Source: Corynebacterium sp. (GTDB lineage Bacteria > Actinomycetota > Actinomycetes > Mycobacteriales > Mycobacteriaceae). From it: 51,344 bases of DNA. The notes beneath the pieces are model-generated. The model ran no database searches, was not told where the DNA came from, and worked only from the letters and a program-made list of their open reading frames with translations. The stretch spans positions 1 through 51,344 of the forward strand of contig NZ_JASLIP010000051.1 in the NCBI RefSeq assembly GCF_030152825.1, in the 5' to 3' direction. The position numbers and the translations under genes are program-made. Below are positions 37,660 to 45,462 of this stretch, piece by piece (within the stretch, counting starts at the first letter, position 1; the number at the start of each line of letters is the position of its first letter).

Positions 37660-38859
37660 ATGAAGGATCGCGTCGTACTCGCATACTCCGGTGGCCTGGA
37701 CACCACCGTCGCCATCAGCTGGATCGCCAAGGAGCGCAACGCTGAGGTCATCGCCGTGTCCATCGACCTGGGCCAGGGCGGCGAGGACATGGAGACCGTC
37801 CGCCAGCGCGCGCTCGGCGCCGGCGCCGTGGAGTCCATCGTGGTGGACGCCCGCGACGAGTTCGCCAACGACTACTGCCTGCCGACGATCAAGGCCAACG
37901 GTCTGTACATGAAGGAGTACCCGCTGGTCTCCGCGATCTCCCGCCCGCTGATCGTCAAGCACATGGCCGAGGCCGCCAAGGTGCACAACGGCACCGCCGT
38001 CGCCCACGGCTGCACCGGTAAGGGCAACGACCAGGTCCGCTTCGAGGTCGGCTTCGCTAACACCGCACCGAAGCTGGAGATCATCGCCCCGGCCCGCGAT
38101 TACGCCTGGACCCGCGACAAGGCCATCGCCTTCGCTGAGGAAAACGACATCCCGATCGAGCAGTCCAAGTCCTCCCCGTTCTCCATCGACCAGAACGTCT
38201 GGGGCCGCGCGGTTGAGACCGGCTACCTGGAGGACCTGTGGAACGCCCCGACCAAGGACGTCTACGCCTACACCGAGGACCCGGCCCTGGGCCAGGCCCC
38301 GGATGAGGTCATCATCTCCTTCGAGTCCGGCGTGCCGGTGGCCATCGACGGCCGCAAGGTGACCGTCCTGGAGGCCATCGAGGAGCTCAACCGCCGCGCT
38401 GGTGCGCAGGGTGTGGGACGCCTGGACATGGTCGAGGACCGCCTGGTGGGCATCAAGTCCCGCGAGATCTACGAGGCTCCCGGCGCGATGACCCTCATCC
38501 GCGCTCACGAGGCCATGGAGGCCGTGACCATCGAGCGCGAGCTGGCTCGTTACAAGCGCGGCATCGATGCTGAGTGGTCCGACCTGGTCTACGACGGCCT
38601 GTGGTTCTCCCCGCTGAAGCGTTCCCTGGATGCCTTCATCGAGGAGTCCCAGGAGCACGTCACCGGCGACATCCGCCTGGTGCTGCACGCTGGCAACATC
38701 ATCATCAACGGTCGCCGTTCCGACCACTCCCTCTACGACTTCAACCTGGCCACCTACGACGAGGGCGATAGCTTCGACCAGTCCCTGGCCAAGGGCTTCG
38801 TGGAGCTGCACGGCCTGTCCTCCAAGATCGCCGCTAAGCGCGATATGGGCATCCTGTAA
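37660..38859 (+). CDS. argG: Argininosuccinate synthase
   Basis: ATP-dependent joining of citrulline and aspartate. 399 residues. N-terminal PP-loop AYSGGLDTTVAISW, HGCTGKGNDQVRFEVG, and SKSSPFSIDQNVWGR are diagnostic of the actinobacterial form. Start ATG follows AAAGG (37648-37652) by 7 nt. The gene is strongly codon-biased. Confidence 0.98.
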   Translation: MKDRVVLAYSGGLDTTVAISWIAKERNAEVIAVSIDLGQGGEDMETVRQRALGAGAVESIVVDARDEFANDYCLPTIKANGLYMKEYPLVSAISRPLIVKHMAEAAKVHNGTAVAHGCTGKGNDQVRFEVGFANTAPKLEIIAPARDYAWTRDKAIAFAEENDIPIEQSKSSPFSIDQNVWGRAVETGYLEDLWNAPTKDVYAYTEDPALGQAPDEVIISFESGVPVAIDGRKVTVLEAIEELNRRAGAQGVGRLDMVEDRLVGIKSREIYEAPGAMTLIRAHEAMEAVTIERELARYKRGIDAEWSDLVYDGLWFSPLKRSLDAFIEESQEHVTGDIRLVLHAGNIIINGRRSDHSLYDFNLATYDEGDSFDQSLAKGFVELHGLSSKIAAKRDMGIL

Positions 38860-38871
38860 TAGCCCCTTCCT

Positions 38872-38916
38872 GGCGGGCGGTCCCGTTCGTGGGGCTGCCC
38901 GCCGTTAGTTTCTTTA
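38872..38916 (+). terminator. Terminator-like hairpin between argG and argH
   Basis: GGCGGGC (38872-38878) pairs with GCCCGCC (38897-38903), followed by GTTAGTTTCTTT. It may reduce read-through so that argH is expressed separately or at lower level. Confidence 0.55.
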
Positions 38917-38962
38917 AGACCGACTTTCTTTCACGACGTCACTCACGGAGAGGAATCCTTCA

Positions 38963-40429
38963 ATGGCAGATCACGGTGCGTCCAACCCCGGTTCGCTGGA
39001 CAAGCACGGTACGAACGAGGGCGCGCTCTGGGGCGGCCGCTTTTCCGGCGGCCCTTCGGAGGCCATGTTCGCGCTGTCCGTGTCCACCCACTTCGACTGG
39101 GTGCTCGCACCCTATGACGTGCTCGCCTCGAAGGCGCACGCCAAGGTGCTGAACCGGGCCGGGCTCCTCTCCGACGCCGACCTGGAGACCATGCTGAACG
39201 GGCTGGATCAGCTGGGTCGGGACGTCGCGGACGGTTCCTTCGTCCCCGCACCCTCCGACGAGGACGTCCACGGCGCGATGGAGCGCGGCCTGATCGACCG
39301 GGTTGGCCCGGAGGTCGGTGGTCGCCTGCGCGCGGGACGTTCCCGTAACGACCAGGTGGCTGCGATGTTCCGCATGTGGATCCGCGACGCGATCCGCGAC
39401 ATCGCCGTCCAGGTCACCGAGCTGATCGACGCGCTGGCTGCCCAGGCGAAGGCTCACCCGGAGGCGATCATGCCGGGTAAGACGCACTCCCAGGCTGCCC
39501 AGCCGATCCTGCTGGCCCACTCGCTGTTGGCTCATGCCCAGCCGCTGCTGCGCGATATTCAGCGCCTGCAGGACCTGGATAAGCGCCTGGCTGTCTCTCC
39601 CTATGGCTCGGGTGCGCTGGCTGGTTCCTCGCTGAAGCTGGACCCGGAGGCCATTGCAGAGGAGCTCGGCTTCGACTCCGCGGCGGATAACTCCCTGGAC
39701 GGCACCTCCTCCCGCGACTTCGCCTCCGAGACGGCCTTCGTGCTGGCGCAGATCGCGGTGGACATGTCCCGCTTGGCTGAGGAGATCATTTACTGGTGCA
39801 CCCCGGAGTACGGCTATGTCACGCTCTCCGATTCCTGGTCCACCGGCTCCTCGATCATGCCGCAGAAGAAGAACCCGGACGTGCCTGAGCTCGTGCGCGG
39901 CAAGACGGGTCGTTTGATCGGTAACCTCTCCGGCCTGATGGCCACCCTGAAGGGCCTGCCGCTGGCGTACAACCGCGACCTGCAGGAGGACAAGGAGCCG
40001 ATCGTCGACTCGGTCGCGCAGCTCAATCTGCTGCTGCCGGCGATGACGGGCCTGGTGTCCACCCTGACCTTCCACGAGGACCGCATGCGCGAGCTCGCCC
40101 CGGCGGGCTTCACGCTCGCGACGGACCTGGCGGAGTGGATGGTGCGCCAGGGGGTGCCGTTCCGCGAGGCCCACGAGGCCTCGGGCTCCTGCGTTCGCAT
40201 CGCGGAGTCCCGCGGCGTGGACCTCATCGACCTCACCGACGAGGAGCTGGCCTCCGTGGATTCCCGGCTCACCCCGGAGGTCCGCGAGGTGCTCACCATC
40301 GACGGCGCGGTGGCGTCCCGCTCGACCCGCGGCGGCACCGCCGGTGTGCGGGTCGCCGAGCAGCGGGAGGGCGTCGAGAAGCTCTCCGGTGAGCTGCGCG
40401 GGTGGGCGGAAACGCCGGTCCGCGGCTAA
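38963..40429 (+). CDS. argH: Argininosuccinate lyase
   Basis: Last step: splits argininosuccinate to arginine and fumarate. 488 residues of the fumarase/aspartase superfamily. N-terminal LWGGRFSGGPSEAMFALSVST, DEDVHGAMERGL, RAGRSRNDQVA, GKTHSQAAQPILLAHSL with the catalytic His, and the signature GSSIMPQKKNPD are present. GAGAGGAA lies 6-13 nt before the ATG. A short GCGGGG/CCCCGC hairpin (40442-40458) lies after it, over the end of the convergent ThiF gene. Confidence 0.98.
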   Translation: MADHGASNPGSLDKHGTNEGALWGGRFSGGPSEAMFALSVSTHFDWVLAPYDVLASKAHAKVLNRAGLLSDADLETMLNGLDQLGRDVADGSFVPAPSDEDVHGAMERGLIDRVGPEVGGRLRAGRSRNDQVAAMFRMWIRDAIRDIAVQVTELIDALAAQAKAHPEAIMPGKTHSQAAQPILLAHSLLAHAQPLLRDIQRLQDLDKRLAVSPYGSGALAGSSLKLDPEAIAEELGFDSAADNSLDGTSSRDFASETAFVLAQIAVDMSRLAEEIIYWCTPEYGYVTLSDSWSTGSSIMPQKKNPDVPELVRGKTGRLIGNLSGLMATLKGLPLAYNRDLQEDKEPIVDSVAQLNLLLPAMTGLVSTLTFHEDRMRELAPAGFTLATDLAEWMVRQGVPFREAHEASGSCVRIAESRGVDLIDLTDEELASVDSRLTPEVREVLTIDGAVASRSTRGGTAGVRVAEQREGVEKLSGELRGWAETPVRG

Positions 40430-40448
40430 GGAAAGAGTCTCGCGGGGT

Positions 40449-41747
40449 TTAGCCCCGCACCCCTCCGGGCAGGTTGTGCAGCGTGATTCCATACTCGCTG
40501 GCAACCTGCCCGAATTTTTCGACGAAGTGCTGGCTGCGCACCCCGGAGGCACAGTAGACCACCGCGTCTGTGCCCTCGTGGCGGGCGAAGGCCTCGGCGA
40601 CTGCAGGGGAGGCAACGTCCAGGGTGCCCGCGGGATCCGCGAGCGCGGACATCGCTAGGTGCTCGTCGGCGCCCTGCTCGCCGATGAAGCTCGGCTGGGC
40701 GAGGAGCGTTTCGTGGTACTCGCGGACGTCCACCGTAAAAGCCTTGCCGGTGCGGACGAGCTCGTGCAGCGCGGCGTTACCCGGTGCCTTCGCCGGGCGG
40801 GAGCCTGGGGCCTGGTCTGGCGTGGTCTCCGAGGACTCCGGGGACTGGACTGCGCAGGCGGTAGTGGAGGCTGCGCCGTCGTCGTTGGGGGACAGGGCCA
40901 CGACTGGCTGGCGGCTCGGGTCGGGGGCGATGCGGAAGCTCTGGGTGCGCGCGGTTAGCGCGTCGTAGCTTAGGACCGCGCCCAGCAGCGGCTGTCCGAC
41001 CCCGGTGATCCACTTGATGGCCTCCGTGGCGGCCAGCGCGCCCATCACCGCGGTGGTCGCACCCAACACGCCGGCGCTCGCGCAGTCGGGGATCGAATCC
41101 CCGCTTGGCTTCTCTGGAAACAGATCCCGCAGGCCGATGCCGCGCTCACCGCTGGCGGTGGAGTTGAACACCGAGATCTGCCCGGCGAAACGTAGCACCG
41201 TGGTCCAGACCAGGGGAGTGCCTGAGATTTCGGCGGCGTCGGCGACTAGAAACTTCGTGTCGAAGTTATCGGAGCCGTCGATGACCAGATCGACCTGCCG
41301 GAAGGCCTCGACGATATTGTTCGCGTCCAGGCGGTAGCGGTGTGCCTCGACCCGAATATCCGGCTGGATGCGCTGCAGGGCGTCGGTAGCCGCATCCACT
41401 TTTGCCCGGCCGACGTCCTCGGCCGAGAACAGGATCTGGCGGTGCAGGTTGGTCACGTCCACCGTGTCGTCGTCATAGAGCACGATCGTTCCCACCCCGG
41501 CCGAAGCCAGGGACTGCATCGCAGGGCAACCCAACCCGCCGGCGCCGACGACAAGCACGCGGGCGTCGTGCAGCCGCTGCTGCTCGGCGGGCCCGAAGCC
41601 AGGCAGGTTCAGGTGGCGCGCGGTGCGCCGCTGCTCCCGATAGGGAAGGGAGACAAAGTCCCCCGCCGGGTGGGTTTGACCGCTCGCCGAGCCCACACCG
41701 GGGGTTGTCAAGTGTTCCGAAAAATCAGCCATAGTTCTGTTCACCAT
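40449..41747 (-). CDS. ThiF/MoeB-type adenylyltransferase with C-terminal rhodanese domain
   Basis: 432-residue E1-like enzyme that would adenylate the Gly-Gly C-terminus of a sulfur-carrier protein. Rossmann VLVVGAGGLGCPAMQSLA near residue 65, NLHRQILF, the IDGSDNFDTKFLVADA core and PDCASAGVLGATT are present. After a Ser/Pro/Ala linker comes a rhodanese domain with active-site Cys in VVYCASGVRSQ, which could pass on sulfur. The zinc CxxC pairs of E. coli MoeB are not seen. Located 37 bp after the CDF gene and downstream of thiG, so ThiS is its most likely partner (ThiF role); a MoaD partner cannot be ruled out. ATG 41747 is the longest start; ATG 41732 is possible. Confidence 0.9.
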   Translation of the reverse strand: MVNRTMADFSEHLTTPGVGSASGQTHPAGDFVSLPYREQRRTARHLNLPGFGPAEQQRLHDARVLVVGAGGLGCPAMQSLASAGVGTIVLYDDDTVDVTNLHRQILFSAEDVGRAKVDAATDALQRIQPDIRVEAHRYRLDANNIVEAFRQVDLVIDGSDNFDTKFLVADAAEISGTPLVWTTVLRFAGQISVFNSTASGERGIGLRDLFPEKPSGDSIPDCASAGVLGATTAVMGALAATEAIKWITGVGQPLLGAVLSYDALTARTQSFRIAPDPSRQPVVALSPNDDGAASTTACAVQSPESSETTPDQAPGSRPAKAPGNAALHELVRTGKAFTVDVREYHETLLAQPSFIGEQGADEHLAMSALADPAGTLDVASPAVAEAFARHEGTDAVVYCASGVRSQHFVEKFGQVASEYGITLHNLPGGVRG

Positions 41748-41784
41748 CTTCCCACACCGCGGGCACGAAAACTTTCAGAGGAAC

Positions 41785-42702
41785 TTAGACCCAGCGGGCG
41801 CCCACGTGGGTCTTGGCTCCCAGTGGTTCGATGTGGACTACCGTCTCCGCACCACCCAGCTCCTTGGCGATGCCGATTTCCACCGCGTCAGCCAGTTCGT
41901 GGGAGGCCTCGACGGTCCAGCTACCCGGCACCTGCATAACCAACTGCACGAGCCGGTCGCGCCCAAAAGCCACCGTGCGCACCGATGTGAAGGTCACGCC
42001 CTGCTCCTTGCCAAAGCGTTCCAGGTAGTCGTCGATCACCTTCAGCTCATCCTCGGGCAGTGCCTGCGAGAGCAGCCCGAGGACAGAGTCCTTGAGCAGC
42101 TTGTAGCCGGTGAAAAGGATGTTGACGCCGACGGCGAGCGCGATGATCGGGTCGAGGATCTGCCAGTCGGTGATCCACACGACAGCGATGCCCACCAGGA
42201 CGCCGACGGTCGTCCACACGTCCGTGATGAGGTGGTGGCCGTCGGCGCTCAGGGTTGCGGAGCGGTAGCGCTTACCCGCGCGGATGAGCATCAGACCCAC
42301 GGCGAGGTTCAGCACCGAGGCGAGCACAGACAGCAGCAGGCCGAGGCCCACCTGTTCGATCGGTTGGGGGTGGACGATCCGTTCCACCGCGGTGTAAATG
42401 ATCACCAGGGCCGCCACGAAGATCATCGTGCCCTCGACCTGGGCCGAGAAGTATTCAGCCTTAGCGTGGCCAAAGTTGTGATCTTCGTCCGCCGGCTTGG
42501 CGGAAATCTTCAACGCCCACAGGCCGACGGCGGCAGCGATGAGGTTGATGAATGACTCGATCGCGTCGGAATAGAAGCCGACGGAGCCGGTGATTGCGGC
42601 GGCGGCGACTTTCAGCGCGATGGTAGCGATCGATACTGCGATCGAAAGCCACATGAAGCGTTCGAGAATCTGCTGTTCTTTGGCGGCGGCTAATGTGGGC
42701 AA
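41785..42702 (-). CDS. Cation diffusion facilitator (CDF) metal exporter, probably manganese
   Basis: 305 residues, six membrane segments with the CDF metal sites: SDAIES in helix 2, HNFGHAKAEYFS after helix 3, SADGHHLITDVWTT in helix 5, and a C-terminal ferredoxin-like domain (AFGRDRLVQLVMQVPG, ELGGAETVVHIEP). CDF proteins exchange divalent cations for protons out of the cytosol. The leader carries a manganese-riboswitch aptamer (42773-42888), which makes manganese the best-supported substrate, though sequence alone cannot separate it from zinc or iron. Start is TTG at 42702 with AGAGG 6 nt upstream. It separates thiG from the ThiF gene. Confidence 0.9.
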   Translation of the reverse strand: MPTLAAAKEQQILERFMWLSIAVSIATIALKVAAAAITGSVGFYSDAIESFINLIAAAVGLWALKISAKPADEDHNFGHAKAEYFSAQVEGTMIFVAALVIIYTAVERIVHPQPIEQVGLGLLLSVLASVLNLAVGLMLIRAGKRYRSATLSADGHHLITDVWTTVGVLVGIAVVWITDWQILDPIIALAVGVNILFTGYKLLKDSVLGLLSQALPEDELKVIDDYLERFGKEQGVTFTSVRTVAFGRDRLVQLVMQVPGSWTVEASHELADAVEIGIAKELGGAETVVHIEPLGAKTHVGARWV

Positions 42703-42772
42703 AAAGCACCTCTTCGTCCGGGGCGCCGGGGCCGCTGGGGAGGAGGCCGTTCGGCGCCGTCATAATACGGGC

Positions 42773-42888
42773 CGAAGGTCTCGTTCGCTCTCGGTTACGA
42801 GAGCTGACGGGCCGGGCGCGAGGGCGCCAGTATGTCGACCGGTCACAACCGCGCGGCTGGCTGCCGCGAGGCGGAGCTACTCCCCTTC
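42773..42888 (-). promoter_or_regulatory. yybP-ykoY (manganese) riboswitch upstream of the CDF gene
   Basis: Read on the minus strand, the element has GAAGGGGAGTAGC at the 5' end, GGTCGACATACTGG in the middle, a CTCTCG-TAAC-CGAGAG hairpin and GCGAACGAGACCTTC at the 3' end. P1 pairs GAAGG (complement of 42884-42888) with CCTTC (complement of 42773-42777). The blocks AAGGGGAGUAG, GUYGACAUAC and AGAGACCUU match the yybP-ykoY consensus of Mn-sensing riboswitches. Between aptamer and start codon lies a GGCGCC/GGCGCC hairpin (42721-42757), then TTTTT, a possible expression platform. An extended -10 TGC-TAGGAT lies upstream near 42900. Confidence 0.82.
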
Positions 42889-42926
42889 ATCAGGAGTGCA
42901 TCCTAGCATGTCGGCATTCCCAGTGG

Positions 42927-43763
42927 TCACAGCACGGAGTCCGCCCAGTCCTCGTCCCAGGAGGCCAGGCCCTCGAAGCTGGAGCTGGCCAGCGCGCCCT
43001 CCGCGTGGGTGCGCTTCGGGATGCGACCTGCCGCAGCGGCCAGGCGCCCGGCCTCGACCGCGTGCCTCATGGCGGTGGCCATGGTGACCGGGTCCTGGCA
43101 GCGGTTGACAGCGCTGGCGAGCAGCACACCGCTGCAGCCGAGCTCCATGGCGAGCGCGGCGTCCGATGCGGTGCCCACCCCGGCGTCCAGCAGCACCGGG
43201 ACGGAGGCGCGGGCGCAGATCAGCTCGATATTGTGCGGGTTGAGGATCCCCAGCCCCGTGCCGATCGGGGAGCCTAGCGGCATCACGGCCGCCGCCCCGG
43301 CGTCCTCCAAGCGCTTGGCGACCACGGGGTCGTCGCTGGTGTAAGCCAGCACCTCGAAGCCCTCGGCGACCAGCATTTCGCAGGTGTCCACCAGCTCAAC
43401 CACGTCGGGCAGCAGCGTTCGGTCGTCGGCGATGAGTTCCAGCTTCACCCAGTTGGTGCCCAGTGCCTCGCGTGCGAGCTGGGCGGTGAGGATCGCATCT
43501 TTGGCGGTCCGGCAGCCCGCGGTATTCGGTAGGACGTCGATGCCCAGGCGGTTCAGCAGCCCGAAGACGCTCTCGCCTCCCGCAGCGCCGTTCGGAGCTC
43601 CAGCGGCCCCAGGGGTGTTGCCTGCCCGGAAGCGGCGCATTGCCACGGTGGTCAGCTGGGTGCCGCTGGCCACCAGCGCCTTCTCAAGCAGCGTTTGGCT
43701 GGTCGCCCCGCCGGTACCCATGATCAGGTGCGAGTCGAACTTCTTCCCTGCGATTTCAAGCAT
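42927..43763 (-). CDS. thiG: Thiazole synthase
   Basis: Makes the thiazole phosphate ring from deoxyxylulose phosphate, dehydroglycine and ThiS-thiocarboxylate. 278 residues, a TIM barrel. The Schiff-base Lys is K107 in WVKLELI, and GSPIGTGLGILNP with VPVLLDAGVGTASDAALAMELG gives the phosphate site. A Gly/Ala-rich insert (NTPGAAGAPNGAAGGES) near residue 50 is longer than in typical ThiG. 86 bp after thiS on the minus strand. The downstream CDF gene has its own promoter and riboswitch. Confidence 0.96.
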   Translation of the reverse strand: MLEIAGKKFDSHLIMGTGGATSQTLLEKALVASGTQLTTVAMRRFRAGNTPGAAGAPNGAAGGESVFGLLNRLGIDVLPNTAGCRTAKDAILTAQLAREALGTNWVKLELIADDRTLLPDVVELVDTCEMLVAEGFEVLAYTSDDPVVAKRLEDAGAAAVMPLGSPIGTGLGILNPHNIELICARASVPVLLDAGVGTASDAALAMELGCSGVLLASAVNRCQDPVTMATAMRHAVEAGRLAAAAGRIPKRTHAEGALASSSFEGLASWDEDWADSVL

Positions 43764-43849
43764 CTATGCCTTCTTCTTCTGCGTCTACTAGTGCCGTCGT
43801 TCCGGGTCATCGTGGCTCGTTAAAGCCGATGAAGCCGGAAGCGGTAGCC

Positions 43850-44056
43850 CTAACCGCCCTGGACCGCGACGAGGATGTCGATCTCGTCGCCGTCGGCCAC
43901 CTCGCGGTTCTCCCACTGGCTGCGTGGCACGACCGCCTGGTTCAGCGCGATCGCGATGCCCGTGGCATCCTTTTCGCCGGTCTCGTGGGCGACGACCTCA
44001 GCGACCGTGAGTCCCGCCTCGCCCTGGCGCTCTTCCTGGTTCACCGTGTAGTTCAT
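43850..44056 (-). CDS. thiS: Sulfur-carrier protein ThiS
   Basis: 68-residue ubiquitin-fold carrier. The required C-terminal Gly-Gly is present (ILVAVQGG), and TVAEVVAHETG and IALNQAVVPRSQW fit the beta-grasp fold. It is adenylated by ThiF and thiocarboxylated before giving sulfur to ThiG. The frame is open upstream, but ATG 44056 is preferred: AGAGGACG lies 6-10 nt before it and the protein then has normal length. Confidence 0.95.
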   Translation of the reverse strand: MNYTVNQEERQGEAGLTVAEVVAHETGEKDATGIAIALNQAVVPRSQWENREVADGDEIDILVAVQGG

Positions 44057-44129
44057 TCTCAGCGTCCTCTCGCTCGTTTTTCCACGGGCGTTCTGCTTAC
44101 CCATTATCTCCGAATCGCGTGCCACTGGC

Positions 44130-45350
44130 TCAGTTCGTCGCGGTCGCGAAGCGATCCCAGTGACACGCCTCGAGGCTCACCCCGGCCGCCTCAGCGGCCT
44201 CGCCCAACGCCACATCACCATCGCCGGCGCTGAGCCCCAGGTGTGCCGTCACCTTAGCGCCCAGTGCAGACAACAGGATTCCGTGCCGGAAGTATCCCGC
44301 CGAGATCACCACATTCCGGCTGGTCTTGCCGATCAGGGGTAGGTCGTCGGGAGTTCCTGGGCGTTCCCCGGCGAGCGCCTCGATGAACTCGCAGTCCTCG
44401 AGGCCCGGCACCACGCGGATAGCGTCGCGCAGCAGCGTGTAGACCCCGTCGGCAGCGGGGGCTCGCCGTTCGTCCTCCCGCGTCGTCGCGCCCACGGCGA
44501 TCGTGCCGTCGGTGCGGGGGATGACGTAGATTGGCCGATCCTCGCAGAACCCGCGGATCACGCGCTCCACCGGGGCGGGCCGGCCTTCAGTCACCCCGAG
44601 GCGGATCAGGTCCCCGCGCACGGGCCGCACCGGCAGGGCAGGGGCGCCGTCGAGCGTTGCTGCCCCCACGCCGTTGCAGACGTAGACGCTTCCGCTCACG
44701 CTCACTGCCGTGCCGTCGGCGAGACGCACCGCGGTGCACCCGCTGTCCGGTCCTGCGTGACGGAGGCCGGCGTCCGAACCCGCCGCATCACTGCCGTACA
44801 CCAGCCCGGTCGCTTCCTGCTCCACGAGGGTCGCGCCCATCTTTTTCAGGACGTCGACGGCTGCCGCGCAATACAACCGGGGGTTGACTTGGTGGTCGTC
44901 GGGGATTTCCACGGCGCCAGCCAGCTGCGGGTGCAGCCCAGGCTCAAGCTTGCGGGCTTGACGGACGGGCAGTCGGGTGGCCGTCATCCCGTGGGCGCGC
45001 TGGTGCTCCAGCAACTCGGCGAGGTGGGTGGCGTCGGCGCGGTCAGCAGCGACGACGAGCGTGGATTCCTCCCGATATCCGGTGGGAAGGTCCGTGTCTG
45101 ACTCCACGGCTTCGCGCAGCGTCGGCCACAGCTCGGCAGCGCGGATCATCAGGGGATAGAGCTCCTCCTGCCCGTACTGCACCTCGGCGACGGGGGCGAG
45201 CATGCCACCCGCCACCCACGAGGCACCGCTGATCGGGGCTGGGTCGATGATCGCGATATCGGTCGCGGGTACCCCGGCACGGGTCAGCTCCACAGCGGTG
45301 CTGAGACCGATGATCCCGGCGCCGATGATCACATGCTCGTAGGTGCTCAA
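44130..45350 (-). CDS. thiO: Glycine oxidase ThiO
   Basis: FAD-dependent oxidase that makes dehydroglycine for the thiazole ring in aerobes. About 406 residues. FAD-binding VIIGAGIIGLSTAVELTRAG begins at about residue 6, and GASWVAGGMLAP, then PVRPVRGDLIRL and the C-terminal GYFRHGILLSALGA follow. TTG 45350 is taken as start since the fold begins there; a GTG at 45410 would add an unlikely basic 20-residue leader. A GTGGCGCG/CGCGCCAC hairpin (45367-45384) lies just upstream and might occlude or modulate initiation. Confidence 0.92.
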   Translation of the reverse strand: MSTYEHVIIGAGIIGLSTAVELTRAGVPATDIAIIDPAPISGASWVAGGMLAPVAEVQYGQEELYPLMIRAAELWPTLREAVESDTDLPTGYREESTLVVAADRADATHLAELLEHQRAHGMTATRLPVRQARKLEPGLHPQLAGAVEIPDDHQVNPRLYCAAAVDVLKKMGATLVEQEATGLVYGSDAAGSDAGLRHAGPDSGCTAVRLADGTAVSVSGSVYVCNGVGAATLDGAPALPVRPVRGDLIRLGVTEGRPAPVERVIRGFCEDRPIYVIPRTDGTIAVGATTREDERRAPAADGVYTLLRDAIRVVPGLEDCEFIEALAGERPGTPDDLPLIGKTSRNVVISAGYFRHGILLSALGAKVTAHLGLSAGDGDVALGEAAEAAGVSLEACHWDRFATATN

Positions 45351-45462
45351 GTTCTCGTTCTTTCTAGTGGCGCGCTCGCGCCACGAACTGGGTGGGCTGC
45401 GGAACTGCACCCCACGGTCTTCGGTGTTGATTCTCGGATAACGGGCAATGTGTGTGACCGCC

